Assembly (NCBI RefSeq): GCF_001945395.1
Contig: NZ_MSXV01000020.1
Location: forward strand, 1 to 64,000
Direction of reading: 5' to 3'
DNA length: 64,000 bases
Origin: Pseudomonas sp. PA15(2017)
GTDB lineage: Bacteria; Pseudomonadota; Gammaproteobacteria; Pseudomonadales; Pseudomonadaceae
The position numbers and the translations under genes are program-made. Positions 18,329-26,890 of the stretch are shown here, piece after piece. Every line of letters starts with the position of its first letter. Position 1 is the stretch's first letter. The notes below the pieces were generated by a model that worked only from the letters and a program-made list of their open reading frames with translations, was not told the DNA's origin and did not search any database.

Positions 18329-19927
18329 TTACTCGATGCTCACGCCGTAGAAGGAGTTGATGCCGAACGGGCTGATCTTGAAGTCCTTAACCCGGGTGCT
18401 CATCGGCTGGTACACCGTGGAGTGGGCGATCGGCGTGTTCTGCACGTCGTCCTTGAGCAGGTGCTGGGCCTGCTTGTAGAGCACGGTGCGTTCTTCGCGG
18501 TCGTTGATCGCCTTGGCTTTCTTGAGCAGCGCGTCGAACTCCTTGTTGCACAGGCGGCTGTAGTTGTTGCCGCCAATGGCGTCGCAGCCGTACAGCACGC
18601 TCAGCCAGTTGTCGGGGTCACCGTTGTCGCCCGTCCAGCCGATCAGCAGGGCGTCGTGTTCGCCAGCCTTGGCGCGCTTGTTGTACTCGCCCCATTCGTA
18701 GCTGACGATGCGCGCCTTGATGCCGATCTTCGCCCAGTCGGCCTGCAGCATCTCGGCCATCAGCTTGGCGTTGGGGTTGTAGGGGCGCTGCACGGGCATG
18801 GCCCACAGGGTGATCTCGGTACCTTCCTTCACGCCGGCAGCCTTGAGCAGTTCCTTGGCTTTTTCCGGGTTGTAGGGCGTGTCCTTGATGGTGTCGTCAT
18901 AGGACCACTGGGTCGGCGGCATGCCGTTCACCGCCACCTGGCCGGCACCCTGATAGACGGCGTTGATGATCGCCTGCTTGTTGACCGCCATGTCCATGGC
19001 CTGGCGCACTTGGAGCTGGTCGAACGGTTTGTGCTCGGTGTTGTAGGCCAGGTAACCGACGTTGAAACCGGCCTGCTCGGGCATCTGCAGCTTGGGGTCC
19101 TTCTTCAGGGTCTCCAGGTCGGCCGGGCGCGGGAACACGCTGACGTGGCATTCGCCAGCGCGCAGTTTCTGCATGCGCACCGATGGGTCGGTGTTGATGG
19201 CGAAGATCAGGTTGTCGATCTTCACGTCATCCGGGTTCCAGTATTCCTTGTTGCCCTTGTAGCGGATCTGCGCGTCCTTCTGATAGCGGCTGAACACGAA
19301 CGGCCCGGTGCCGATGGGCTTCTGGTTGATGTCCGAGGCTTTGCCGGCCTTGAGCAGCTGGGCGGCGTATTCGGCGGAGTGGATCGAGGCGAAGCTCATG
19401 GCCATGTTCTGGATGAAGGCCGCGTCGACGGTGTTGAGGGTGAAGCGCACCGTGTGTTCGTCGACCTTCTCGATCTTGGCGATGTTCTTGTCCATGCCCA
19501 TGTCGGTGAAGTACGGGAACTCGGTGGGGTATGCCTTGCGGAACGGGTCATCCTTGTCGAGCATGCGGTTGAAGGTGAACAGCACATCGTCGGCGTTGAA
19601 TTCGCGGCTGGGTTTGAAGTAGTCAGTGGTATGGAACTTGACCCCTTCGCGCAGGTGGAAGGTGTAGGTCAGGCCGTCATCGCTGATGTCCCACTTCTCG
19701 GCCAGGCCGGGGATGACCGAGGTGCCGCCACGCTCGAATTGCGAGAGGCGGTTGAAGACCGTTTCCGCGCCGGCGTCGAAGTCGGTACCGGTGGTGTAGA
19801 GCCCGGGGTCGAAGCCCGCCGGGCTGCCTTCGGAGCAGTACACCAGGTTGCCGGCGGCGTGCGCGAAGGGGGCGCTGGCAATCAGGCCGGCGACGACAAA
19901 AGCCTGGATAAAGGCGTTCTTGTGCAT
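18329..19927 (-). CDS. dppA: Periplasmic peptide-binding protein (dppA1 position)
   Basis: 532 residues. Signal peptide MHKNAFIQAFVVAGLIASAP ending near AHA, then GNLVYCSEGSPAGFDPGLYTT. Motifs FNRLSQFERGGTSVIPGLAE, GTGPFVFSRYQKDAQIRYKG and GWTGDNGDPDNWLSVLYGC. A GAGGT ribosome site lies 6 nt before the ATG. It is monocistronic: a terminator follows, and a 270-nt non-coding gap with a palindromic repeat precedes it. By position this matches dppA1 of P. aeruginosa; the peptide range is not deducible. Confidence 0.94.
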   Translation of the reverse strand: MHKNAFIQAFVVAGLIASAPFAHAAGNLVYCSEGSPAGFDPGLYTTGTDFDAGAETVFNRLSQFERGGTSVIPGLAEKWDISDDGLTYTFHLREGVKFHTTDYFKPSREFNADDVLFTFNRMLDKDDPFRKAYPTEFPYFTDMGMDKNIAKIEKVDEHTVRFTLNTVDAAFIQNMAMSFASIHSAEYAAQLLKAGKASDINQKPIGTGPFVFSRYQKDAQIRYKGNKEYWNPDDVKIDNLIFAINTDPSVRMQKLRAGECHVSVFPRPADLETLKKDPKLQMPEQAGFNVGYLAYNTEHKPFDQLQVRQAMDMAVNKQAIINAVYQGAGQVAVNGMPPTQWSYDDTIKDTPYNPEKAKELLKAAGVKEGTEITLWAMPVQRPYNPNAKLMAEMLQADWAKIGIKARIVSYEWGEYNKRAKAGEHDALLIGWTGDNGDPDNWLSVLYGCDAIGGNNYSRLCNKEFDALLKKAKAINDREERTVLYKQAQHLLKDDVQNTPIAHSTVYQPMSTRVKDFKISPFGINSFYGVSIE

Positions 19928-20014
19928 GGTTACCTCATGTCTATTGTGATTTTTTGCGAGGGCTGTTGCGCGAAAGCAGGGCGTGTCGGATGGTGACGAG
20001 CCTGCCTTGAGCCT

Positions 20015-20083
20015 AGGTCCTGTTCATACTGCCGCGCAAGCCCAAGGGCCCCGGCGCGGTCGTGCGCAAGTGTGAACAGGCCC
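20015..20083. repeat. Imperfect palindromic repeat (GGTCCTGTTCA...TGAACAGGCCC)
   Basis: Arms of about 22 nt (GGTCCTGTTCATACT and its partner AGTGTGAACAGGCCC) around a GGGCCCCGG centre. It lies upstream of dppA at 19927. No ORF. It resembles small dispersed hairpin repeats of Pseudomonas; no second copy exists in this window. Confidence 0.55.
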
Positions 20084-20140
20084 CAACCCTGTTTGAGGCT
20101 ATGCACGGGCTGTGCCGAAAACCCTGGAGCCGTCCGCAAA

Positions 20141-20174
20141 AACAAAAAGAGGCTGCGACAACGGTCGCAGCCTC
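20141..20174 (-). terminator. Rho-independent terminator of the SIMPL-domain gene
   Basis: GAGGCTGCGAC-AACG-GTCGCAGCCTC stem. On the minus strand it is followed by TTTTTGTTTTTG. It starts about 27 nt after the SIMPL gene stop. Confidence 0.88.
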
Positions 20175-20200
20175 CTGTTTCTTGGTGACAGCAGGCTGGT

Positions 20201-20905
20201 TTACAGCTGTACTTCGATCACGCCGTCGGCATTCATCGTCACCTGGCTGGTGCCGGCTTCGACTTCTGGCGTTGCGCTGTCGGAGAACGCCGAGGCCTTC
20301 ATGGCTTGCATGCGCATTGGTGGGCGCACGAAGCCGCCGCTGTTGAGGTTCAGGCTGACCAGTTTGTAGCTCTTGCCGCCCAGGGCTTCGGTGGTCAGTT
20401 GGGCGCGCTCCTTGAAGGCCGCGACGGCGTCCTTGATCAGTGCGTCTTCTTCCTTCTTGCGGGTGGCGTCGGCGATGCTGAAGCTCATGCCGCCCATTTT
20501 CAGGGTTTTCAGCATCTCGCCGGTGAGCTTGGAGAGGGCGGCGAAGTCGGCGCTCTCCAGGCGAATCTCGGCGCGCTCGCGCCAGGCGCTGATTTCCTCG
20601 CCCTTTTCGCTGTAAACCGGGTAGCTGTTGCGGCTGCCCTGGGAAACGGTCACGCCTTTCACGCCACGGGCCTGGGTCAGGCCGGCATTGAGGGTGCGGG
20701 TGATCTCGGCGGCCAGCGCCGCGGGGTCCTTCTGCTGGGCTTCGGTGTACAGGGTGACCTGCATCAGGTCGTGAGCCACCTCGTTGCTGACCTGGGTGCT
20801 CAGGGATATCTGGTTGTAACGTGGCTCATCGGCGTGCGCGGCGATGCTGAGCAGGCCGGCGGTGGTGAAAGCCAGGGCGGTGGCGAGGCGGGACAGTGGC
20901 AGCAT
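20201..20905 (-). CDS. SIMPL-domain (DUF541) periplasmic protein
   Basis: 234 residues. N-terminal signal peptide (ATALAFTTAGLLSIAAHA, cleavage before DEPRYNQ), then a full DUF541/SIMPL domain: YNQISLSTQVSNEVAHDLMQVTLYTEAQ, ITRTLNAGLTQARGVKGV, AWRERAEIRLESADFAALSKL, MGGMSFSIADATRKKEEDALI and SQVTMNADGVIEVQL. Members are secreted or periplasmic stress-linked proteins of unclear biochemistry. The gene is divergent from roxS over 250 nt and has its own terminator. The same neighbour occurs in P. aeruginosa (PA4495). Confidence 0.88.
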   Translation of the reverse strand: MLPLSRLATALAFTTAGLLSIAAHADEPRYNQISLSTQVSNEVAHDLMQVTLYTEAQQKDPAALAAEITRTLNAGLTQARGVKGVTVSQGSRNSYPVYSEKGEEISAWRERAEIRLESADFAALSKLTGEMLKTLKMGGMSFSIADATRKKEEDALIKDAVAAFKERAQLTTEALGGKSYKLVSLNLNSGGFVRPPMRMQAMKASAFSDSATPEVEAGTSQVTMNADGVIEVQL

Positions 20906-21156
20906 GGCGATTCCTTATCGATAGCGGGCACGGATGGAGACCGTGTTCATGGGGTTAGACGTGGCGATTCGAATATTCGGGTTAAGCGAATCGAAAAAAT
21001 ATTCACCCCACCTCAGACCGCGCCGACCGGCAAGTGATTGCTCTGATTCGGCGCCTGCCGGGCAATCGTCGTACGACTGCGGCGCGTTGCCGCATCAGGG
21101 CGCCGGCGGCCTTGGTTATACTCGCCGGGCTCGCCAACGAGCATAGAGGAGTATCG

Positions 21157-22416
21157 ATGCTCGCCCCCGTACAACTGCTTTCGGCCAGCCGCCAGAACCT
21201 CTGGCGGCTGACCCTTATTCGCTTTCTGGTGCTGGCTGCCCAAGCCGGTTCGGTTGGCCTGGCCTACAAATCCGAATTGTTGCCGCTGCCCTGGTTGCAG
21301 TTGAGCGTCACCCTGGGCGCCTCCCTGGTGCTGTGCCTGCTGACCGCGTTGCGTCTGCGCGGGCCCTGGCCGGTCACCGAAGCCGAGTACGGCATCCACC
21401 TGGGCTTCGATCTGGTGATCCACAGTGTACTGCTGTACTACTCGGGCGGCTCGACCAACCCCTTCGTGTCCTACTATCTGGTGCCGCTGACCATTGCCGC
21501 GGCGACCCTGCCGTGGCTGTTCACCATGATTCTCGGCGGCATGGCACTGGCCTCCTACACGTTGCTGCTGGTCTGGTCGCACCCGCTGCAACTGCCGGTG
21601 GGGCCGCGCGAGAGCCTGCTGGTGTACGGCATGTGGCTGAGCTTCGCCCTGGCAGCGGGGCTGATCACCTTCTTCGTCGCCAAGATGGCCGAGGAGCTGC
21701 GCCAGCAGGAAAAGCTGCGTGCCGAGCGCCGCGAGGAAGGCATGCGTGACCAGCAATTGCTGGCCGTGGCCACCCAGGCTGCCGGTGCCGCCCATGAGCT
21801 GGGCACGCCGCTGGCGACCATGAGCGTGCTGATCAAGGAACTGCGCCGCGAACACCAGAACCCGCTGCTGCAGGAAGACCTGGCGCTGCTGCAGGAGCAG
21901 GTCAAGCTGTGCAAGGAAACCCTCCAGCATCTGGTGCGCGCCGCCGAAGCGGATCGTCGCCAGGCCGTGGTGGAAATGCCGGCGGTCAGCTGGCTGGAGA
22001 CCACCCTCAATCGCTGGCACCTGATGCGCCCGGAAGCCAGCTATCGTTACGAATGCCTGGGCGTGGGCAAATCGCCGCAACTGATGCCGCCGGCCGACCT
22101 GACCCAGGCGCTGCTCAACCTGCTCAACAATGCCGCTGATGCCTGCCCGGACAACCTGGAAATCAGCCTGGACTGGGATCACCAGTGGGTTCGCCTGAGC
22201 ATCCGCGACTACGGCGCAGGTGTACCCTTGGCCATCGCCGAGCAACTGGGCCGGCCGTTCTTCACCACCAAGGGCAAAGGCAAGGGTTTCGGCCTCGGCC
22301 TGTTTCTCAGCCAGGCCAGCGTGACCCGCGCCGGCGGCACGGTGAAGCTGTATAACCATGAAGAAGGCGGCACGCTCACCGAGCTCAAGTTGCCGCGCGC
22401 CTACGCCCGGGTGTGA
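21157..22416 (+). CDS. roxS: Redox sensor histidine kinase RoxS (RegB/PrrB family)
   Basis: 419 residues from the ATG at 21157 (AGAGGAG 6-8 nt upstream); the frame is open from 21034. Six predicted membrane helices in the first about 170 residues, including HLGFDLVIHSVLLYYSGGSTNPFVSYYLVPL with the family GGxxNPF quinone-sensing motif. H-box AAHELGTPLATM with phospho-acceptor His213. The conserved redox cysteine of RegB is present as KLCKETL, Cys252. N-box NLLNNAADAC and G-boxes DYGAGVP and GKGFGLGL follow. It forms the RoxSR system with the next gene, controlling respiratory oxidases. Confidence 0.93.
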   Translation: MLAPVQLLSASRQNLWRLTLIRFLVLAAQAGSVGLAYKSELLPLPWLQLSVTLGASLVLCLLTALRLRGPWPVTEAEYGIHLGFDLVIHSVLLYYSGGSTNPFVSYYLVPLTIAAATLPWLFTMILGGMALASYTLLLVWSHPLQLPVGPRESLLVYGMWLSFALAAGLITFFVAKMAEELRQQEKLRAERREEGMRDQQLLAVATQAAGAAHELGTPLATMSVLIKELRREHQNPLLQEDLALLQEQVKLCKETLQHLVRAAEADRRQAVVEMPAVSWLETTLNRWHLMRPEASYRYECLGVGKSPQLMPPADLTQALLNLLNNAADACPDNLEISLDWDHQWVRLSIRDYGAGVPLAIAEQLGRPFFTTKGKGKGFGLGLFLSQASVTRAGGTVKLYNHEEGGTLTELKLPRAYARV

Positions 22417-22488
22417 GCCTGGCGCAGGTTTTTCGATGCAGCGCACTGCCGGGCCGGCAGGCCGCGAGCATGTATTGAGGAGTGAAAC

Positions 22489-23049
22489 ATGAGTGACGAA
22501 ACGCTGCTGGAAAGCGAAGAACAGCCCCATCTGCTGCTGGTCGACGACGACCCCACCTTCACCCGCGTGATGGCGCGCGCCATGAGCAGCCGCGGGCTGC
22601 GCGTGTCCACCGCCGCTTCGGCCGAGGAAGGCCTGGCGCTTGCCATCCAGGATCTGCCCGATTACGCCGTGCTCGACCTGAAGATGGAGGGCGACTCCGG
22701 CCTGGTGCTGCTGCCCAAGTTGCTGGAGCTGGATGCCGAGATGCGTGTGGTGATCCTCACCGGCTATTCGAGCATCGCCACCGCCGTTGAAGCCATCAAG
22801 CGTGGCGCCTGCAACTACCTGTGCAAGCCCGCCGATGCCGATGACGTGCTTGCCGCGCTGCTGACCCAGCATGCCGACCTCGACACCCTGGTGCCGGAGA
22901 ACCCCATGTCGGTGGATCGTCTGCAGTGGGAGCATATCCAGCGCGTGCTGGCCGAGCACGAGGGCAACATCTCGGCGACCGCCCGCGCCCTGGGCATGCA
23001 CCGGCGTACCCTGCAGCGCAAACTGCAGAAGCGCCCGGTTCGTCGCTGA
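22489..23049 (+). CDS. roxR: Response regulator RoxR (RegA/PrrA/ActR family)
   Basis: 186 residues. Receiver domain with LLVDDDPTFTRVMARA, phospho-acceptor aspartate in VLDLKMEGDSG, threonine in VVILTGYSS and lysine in NYLCKPAD. A short proline-free linker leads to a Fis-type helix-turn-helix: WEHIQRVLAEHEGNISATARALGMHRRTLQRKL. GAGGAG sits 7 nt before the ATG. It lies 72 nt after roxS in the same operon and is probably phosphorylated by it in response to electron-transport redox state. Confidence 0.94.
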   Translation: MSDETLLESEEQPHLLLVDDDPTFTRVMARAMSSRGLRVSTAASAEEGLALAIQDLPDYAVLDLKMEGDSGLVLLPKLLELDAEMRVVILTGYSSIATAVEAIKRGACNYLCKPADADDVLAALLTQHADLDTLVPENPMSVDRLQWEHIQRVLAEHEGNISATARALGMHRRTLQRKLQKRPVRR

Positions 23050-23167
23050 AGCGAGCGTCCCGCCGTTCCGAGAGGCCAAAGCCTTGCTATCATTAGCAGG
23101 CTATCGACGTGTCTGAGCACCAGGCACGTCGGCGCGTCCTAAGGCACTTCCACCTCCCGGGGCTCTC

Positions 23168-24109
23168 ATGCTCGCTGTACTCCAGCAGACGCTCGCGATC
23201 ACCGCGCCCGTCTTCGCCATGCTGTTTCTCGGCGTGCTGCTCAAGCGGCTGCGCTGGATCGACGATCCCTTCATCGATACCGCCTCGTCCCTGGTGTTTC
23301 GCGGCACCATGCCGACGCTGTTGTTCATCAGCATCGTCCAGGCGGACCTGAGCGCGGCACTGCAGCCGGCGCTGATCGGCTACTTCGTGTTCGCCACCCT
23401 GGTCAGCTTTGCCCTCGCCTGGGGCTGGGCGATCTGGCGCTGCCCGAAGGTTGACCGCGGCATCTACACCCAGGGCGCCTTTCGCGGCAACAACGGCATC
23501 GTCGGGCTGGCGCTGGCCACCAGCATGTACGGCGACTACGGCCTGTCGGTGGGGGCAGTGCTCGGTGGCGTGGTGATCCTCTGCTACAACGTGCTGTCGG
23601 CCATCGTGCTGGCCATCTACGCGCCAGACATGAAGGCCGACCCCTGGACGCTGTGCAAGAGCATCTTCACCAACCCGCTGATCATCGGCGTGCTGTCGGC
23701 CATCCCCTTCGCCTACTGGCAGATCCCGCTGCCGCACTGGACCATGGTCTCGGCCGAATACTTCGCGCAGATGACCCTGCCGCTGGCGCTGATCTGCATC
23801 GGCGGCACCCTGTCGCTGGCTTCGTTGCGCGAGAGCAGCGGCGAGGCCATCAGCTCCAGCCTGATGAAGATGGTCTGGCTGCCGCTGCTCTCCACTCTTG
23901 GCGCCTGGGCCGTGGGCTTTCGCGGCGCGGACCTGGCGATCCTGTTCCTGTACTTCGTCAGCCCCACGGCCGCCTCCAGCTTTGTCATGGCCAAGGCGGT
24001 CAACGGCAATTACCGGCTCGCTGCCGCGATCATCGTCATCACCACCCTGGCGGCGGTGGTGAGCACCAACGTCGGCTTGTTGCTGTTGCAGTGGGCGGGG
24101 TGGGTCTAG
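23168..24109 (+). CDS. AEC-family (auxin efflux carrier type) permease
   Basis: 313 residues, about ten hydrophobic helices. Family features include the N-terminal LGVLLKRLRWID segment, GTMPTLLFISIV, QGAFRGNNGIVGLALA (the NNGI motif typical of malonate/malate-type AEC proteins), the second-half repeat FTNPLIIGVLSAIPF, TLPLALICIGGTLSL and FFVSP-like VSPTAASSFVMAKAVNG. The substrate cannot be read from sequence; carboxylates are usual for bacterial members. It follows roxR by about 120 nt and precedes the phosphonate-type transporter; the link to either is unclear. Confidence 0.85.
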   Translation: MLAVLQQTLAITAPVFAMLFLGVLLKRLRWIDDPFIDTASSLVFRGTMPTLLFISIVQADLSAALQPALIGYFVFATLVSFALAWGWAIWRCPKVDRGIYTQGAFRGNNGIVGLALATSMYGDYGLSVGAVLGGVVILCYNVLSAIVLAIYAPDMKADPWTLCKSIFTNPLIIGVLSAIPFAYWQIPLPHWTMVSAEYFAQMTLPLALICIGGTLSLASLRESSGEAISSSLMKMVWLPLLSTLGAWAVGFRGADLAILFLYFVSPTAASSFVMAKAVNGNYRLAAAIIVITTLAAVVSTNVGLLLLQWAGWV

Positions 24110-24223
24110 CTGGCGCGGGCACACTTCATTGCAAGAAGTGACGGTGCGATTCATTGCAGCAAAAGCGTCACAAAGGCGCCTTATGTTGGCCGGAATCTCT
24201 TTCCAGCCTGTAAGGATACGACC

Positions 24224-25180
24224 ATGCTGCGCGCCTCTTTCCGTCGACTGCTGCCCGCCTTGTTGCTGCCCGTGCTGGGCGGCGCTCATGCCTCGGATCT
24301 GTCCTCGCGCTACACCGACGGCAACGATGACATGGTGGCCGACGCGCCGGCCAAACCCAGCGAGTGGCTGGACCCGAACACGCTGATCTTCGCCTACACG
24401 CCGATCGAAGACCCAGCCGTCTACGCCAAGGTGTGGGACGAGTTCCTGCAGCACATGGAGAAGGTGACCGGCAAGAAAGTCAGGTTCTTCCCGGTCCAGT
24501 CCAACGCCGCCCAGCTCGAAGCCATGCGCGCCGGTCGCCTGCACATCGCCGGCTTCAACACCGGCTCCGTGCCGTTGGCCGTCAACTGCGCCGGTTTCGT
24601 GCCATTCACCATGATGGCCGACGAGAAGGGCGGCTACGGCTACGAGATGGAAATCATCACCCATCCTGGCAGCGGCATCGCTGATGTGCCGGACCTTCGT
24701 GGCCACACCCTGGCGTTCACGTCGCCGACCTCCAACTCCGGTTTCAAGGCGCCCTCGGCCCTGCTCAAGTCCGAATTCGATCTGGAGGCGGACAAGGACT
24801 TCAAGACCGCGTTTTCCGGCAAGCACGACAATTCGATCATGGGCGTGGTGAACCGTGACTACGACGCCGCTGCCATCGCCAACTCGGTGCTCTCGCAAAT
24901 GCAGGCGCGCGGTGTGGTCAAGGCCGATCAGTACAAGGTGCTGTATACCTCGCAAACCTTCCCCACCACCGGATATGGCTACGTCTACAACCTCAAGCCG
25001 GAACTGGCCGACAAGGTGCGCGAGGGCTTCGCGACCTTCGACTGGGAGGGCACCGCACTGCAGGCGGAATTCAAGAACTCCGGCCAGGCGCAGTTCATCC
25101 CCATCACCTATCAGGAGCATTGGGAAGTGGTGCGCAAGATCGATCAGGCCATGGACGTGAGCTACACGTGCGACAGGTGA
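24224..25180 (+). CDS. phnD: Phosphate/phosphite/phosphonate ABC transporter, substrate-binding protein (PhnD/PtxB family)
   Basis: 318 residues. Signal peptide [19 protein letters not shown], cleavage near GGAHA, then a PhnD fold: [67 protein letters not shown] and the [25 protein letters not shown] hinge and binding segment. AAGGA lies before the ATG. First gene of a four-gene import operon. Whether it binds phosphonate, phosphite or another oxyanion is undetermined: no C-P lyase, phosphonatase or phosphite dehydrogenase gene is in the window. Confidence 0.9.
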   Translation: MLRASFRRLLPALLLPVLGGAHASDLSSRYTDGNDDMVADAPAKPSEWLDPNTLIFAYTPIEDPAVYAKVWDEFLQHMEKVTGKKVRFFPVQSNAAQLEAMRAGRLHIAGFNTGSVPLAVNCAGFVPFTMMADEKGGYGYEMEIITHPGSGIADVPDLRGHTLAFTSPTSNSGFKAPSALLKSEFDLEADKDFKTAFSGKHDNSIMGVVNRDYDAAAIANSVLSQMQARGVVKADQYKVLYTSQTFPTTGYGYVYNLKPELADKVREGFATFDWEGTALQAEFKNSGQAQFIPITYQEHWEVVRKIDQAMDVSYTCDR

Positions 25181-25205
25181 TCCACTTGGACAGAGGGGCA
25201 CAGCC

Positions 25206-26048
25206 ATGAACCTGCTCGAGATCAAAGGCCTGGGCAAGCGCTACGCCACTGGCGACCAGGCCCTGGCGGACATCCGTCTGGCCCTGCCGAAGAGCCAGGT
25301 GATGGCGCTGATTGGCCCGTCCGGCGCTGGCAAGAGCACGCTGATTCGCTGCATCAACCGGCTGGTGGAACCCACCGAGGGCGAGGTGCTGCTTGGTGGT
25401 CTGGCACTGACCGGGCTGCGTGGCGGTGCCCTGCGCAAGGCGCGGCGGCGCATGGGCATGATCTTTCAGGACCATGCGCTGGTCGACCGCCTGACGGTGA
25501 TGGAAAACGTCCTCGCCGGTCGGCTGGGCTGCGTCGGCTTCTGGCGCAGTGTATGGCGCCGTTACCCGCGGGCCGATGTGCAGGAGGCGTTTCGTCTGCT
25601 CGAGCGCGTCGGCCTGGCCCATGCCATCGACAAGCGCGCCGACGCGCTGTCCGGTGGTCAGCGCCAGCGGGTCGGCATCGCCCGCGCCCTGCTGCAGAAT
25701 CCCGAGTTGATGCTGATCGACGAGCCGACGGCGAGCCTCGATCCGAAAACCTCCCGGCAGATCATGCGGCTGATCCGGGAGCTGTGCGATGAGCGCGGCC
25801 TGACCGCCATCATCAATATCCATGACGTCGAGCTGGCACGACGCTTCTCCGACCGTATCGTCGGCCTGCACGCCGGCAGGGTGGTCTTCGATGGCTCGCC
25901 CGATGCACTGGATGCCGGGACGCTGACCCGTATCTACGGCGAGGAAGACTGGGAAACGAATGCCAATGACGCAGCGCCGGATGACGAGCCCGCCGAGCGC
26001 GCCACGCCGCACGCATCGCGCTCCGGCTGGCCACGGGTGGCGACCTGA
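25206..26048 (+). CDS. phnC: Phosphonate-type ABC transporter, ATP-binding protein PhnC
   Basis: 280 residues. Walker [14 protein letters not shown]-loop [14 protein letters not shown], the PhnC-specific [18 protein letters not shown] region, signature [17 protein letters not shown], Walker [13 protein letters not shown] and His-switch NIHDVELA. The last about 35 residues form a charged, probably disordered tail. The final codons abut the next gene, whose ATG overlaps the stop (TGATG), giving translational coupling. Confidence 0.93.
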   Translation: MNLLEIKGLGKRYATGDQALADIRLALPKSQVMALIGPSGAGKSTLIRCINRLVEPTEGEVLLGGLALTGLRGGALRKARRRMGMIFQDHALVDRLTVMENVLAGRLGCVGFWRSVWRRYPRADVQEAFRLLERVGLAHAIDKRADALSGGQRQRVGIARALLQNPELMLIDEPTASLDPKTSRQIMRLIRELCDERGLTAIINIHDVELARRFSDRIVGLHAGRVVFDGSPDALDAGTLTRIYGEEDWETNANDAAPDDEPAERATPHASRSGWPRVAT

Positions 26049-26878
26049 TGGCTGGTGAACTGCACGTAGATGACCGCCTGGCCAGAGCCCGGGCCGGCGA
26101 CTGGCAACCGCCCTCGCTGCTATCGGGAACGGGGCAGCGCTGCCTGGTGATCGGCGGGGTGCTGCTCTATCTGCTGCTGGCCGGTTCGAGCATCAACCTT
26201 GACTGGAATCGCATTGCCGAAGGCTGGTCGCGCGGCCTGGCCTTCGCCGGCGGCTTTCTGCACCCGGACTTCACCAGCCGTGGCGGCGATATCCTCGAAG
26301 GCCTGCTGGAAAGCCTGAGCATGACCCTGGTCGCCACCGTGCTCGGCATCGCCCTGTCGATCCCAGTGGGCCTGGGCGCCGCGCGCAATTTGTCGCCGCT
26401 ACCGATCTACCTGTTCTGCCGCTGGATCATCATGGTCTCGCGTACCTTTCAGGAGGTGATCATCGCCATCCTGTTCGTGGTGATGTTCGGCTTCGGCCCG
26501 TTGGCCGGCGTTGCCACGCTGACCTTCGCGACCATCGGTTTCATCGCCAAGCTGCTGGCCGAGGCGATCGAGGACATCGATGCGCGGCCGCTCGAGGCCA
26601 TCCGCGCCACGGGCGGTAGCTGGCTGCAGGTGCTCAACCATGCCGTGCAGCCGCAGATCATGCCGCGTTTTATCGGGCTCTCGCTGTACCGCCTGGATAT
26701 CAATTTCCGCGAGTCGGCGATCATCGGCATCGTTGGCGCGGGCGGCATCGGCGCGACGCTCGGCACCGCCATGGATCGCTACGAATACAGCACGGCTGCG
26801 GCCGTGTTGCTGATCATCATCGCCATCGTGCTGGCCTCGGAGTATTTCTCCGGCCATGTGCGTCGCTGGCTTCAATAG
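26048..26878 (+). CDS. phnE: Phosphonate-type ABC transporter, permease PhnE (first)
   Basis: 276 residues, PhnE-type inner-membrane permease. Landmarks are LLESLSMTLVATVLGIALSIPVG, SRTFQEVIIAILFVVMFGFGPLAGV, the coupling loop AIEDIDARPLEAIRATGGSWLQVL, and FRESAIIGIVGAGGIGATLGTAMDRYEYS. The start overlaps the phnC stop by one base. It probably forms a heterodimeric channel with the next gene product. Confidence 0.92.
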   Translation: MAGELHVDDRLARARAGDWQPPSLLSGTGQRCLVIGGVLLYLLLAGSSINLDWNRIAEGWSRGLAFAGGFLHPDFTSRGGDILEGLLESLSMTLVATVLGIALSIPVGLGAARNLSPLPIYLFCRWIIMVSRTFQEVIIAILFVVMFGFGPLAGVATLTFATIGFIAKLLAEAIEDIDARPLEAIRATGGSWLQVLNHAVQPQIMPRFIGLSLYRLDINFRESAIIGIVGAGGIGATLGTAMDRYEYSTAAAVLLIIIAIVLASEYFSGHVRRWLQ

Positions 26879-26890
26879 GGCGTTATCGTC

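Noticed and set aside
24110..24223. Pho box upstream of the phosphonate-type operon
   Set aside because: Only a loose match (GCGTCACAAAGGCGCC) is visible and the second half-site is missing, so it is not called.
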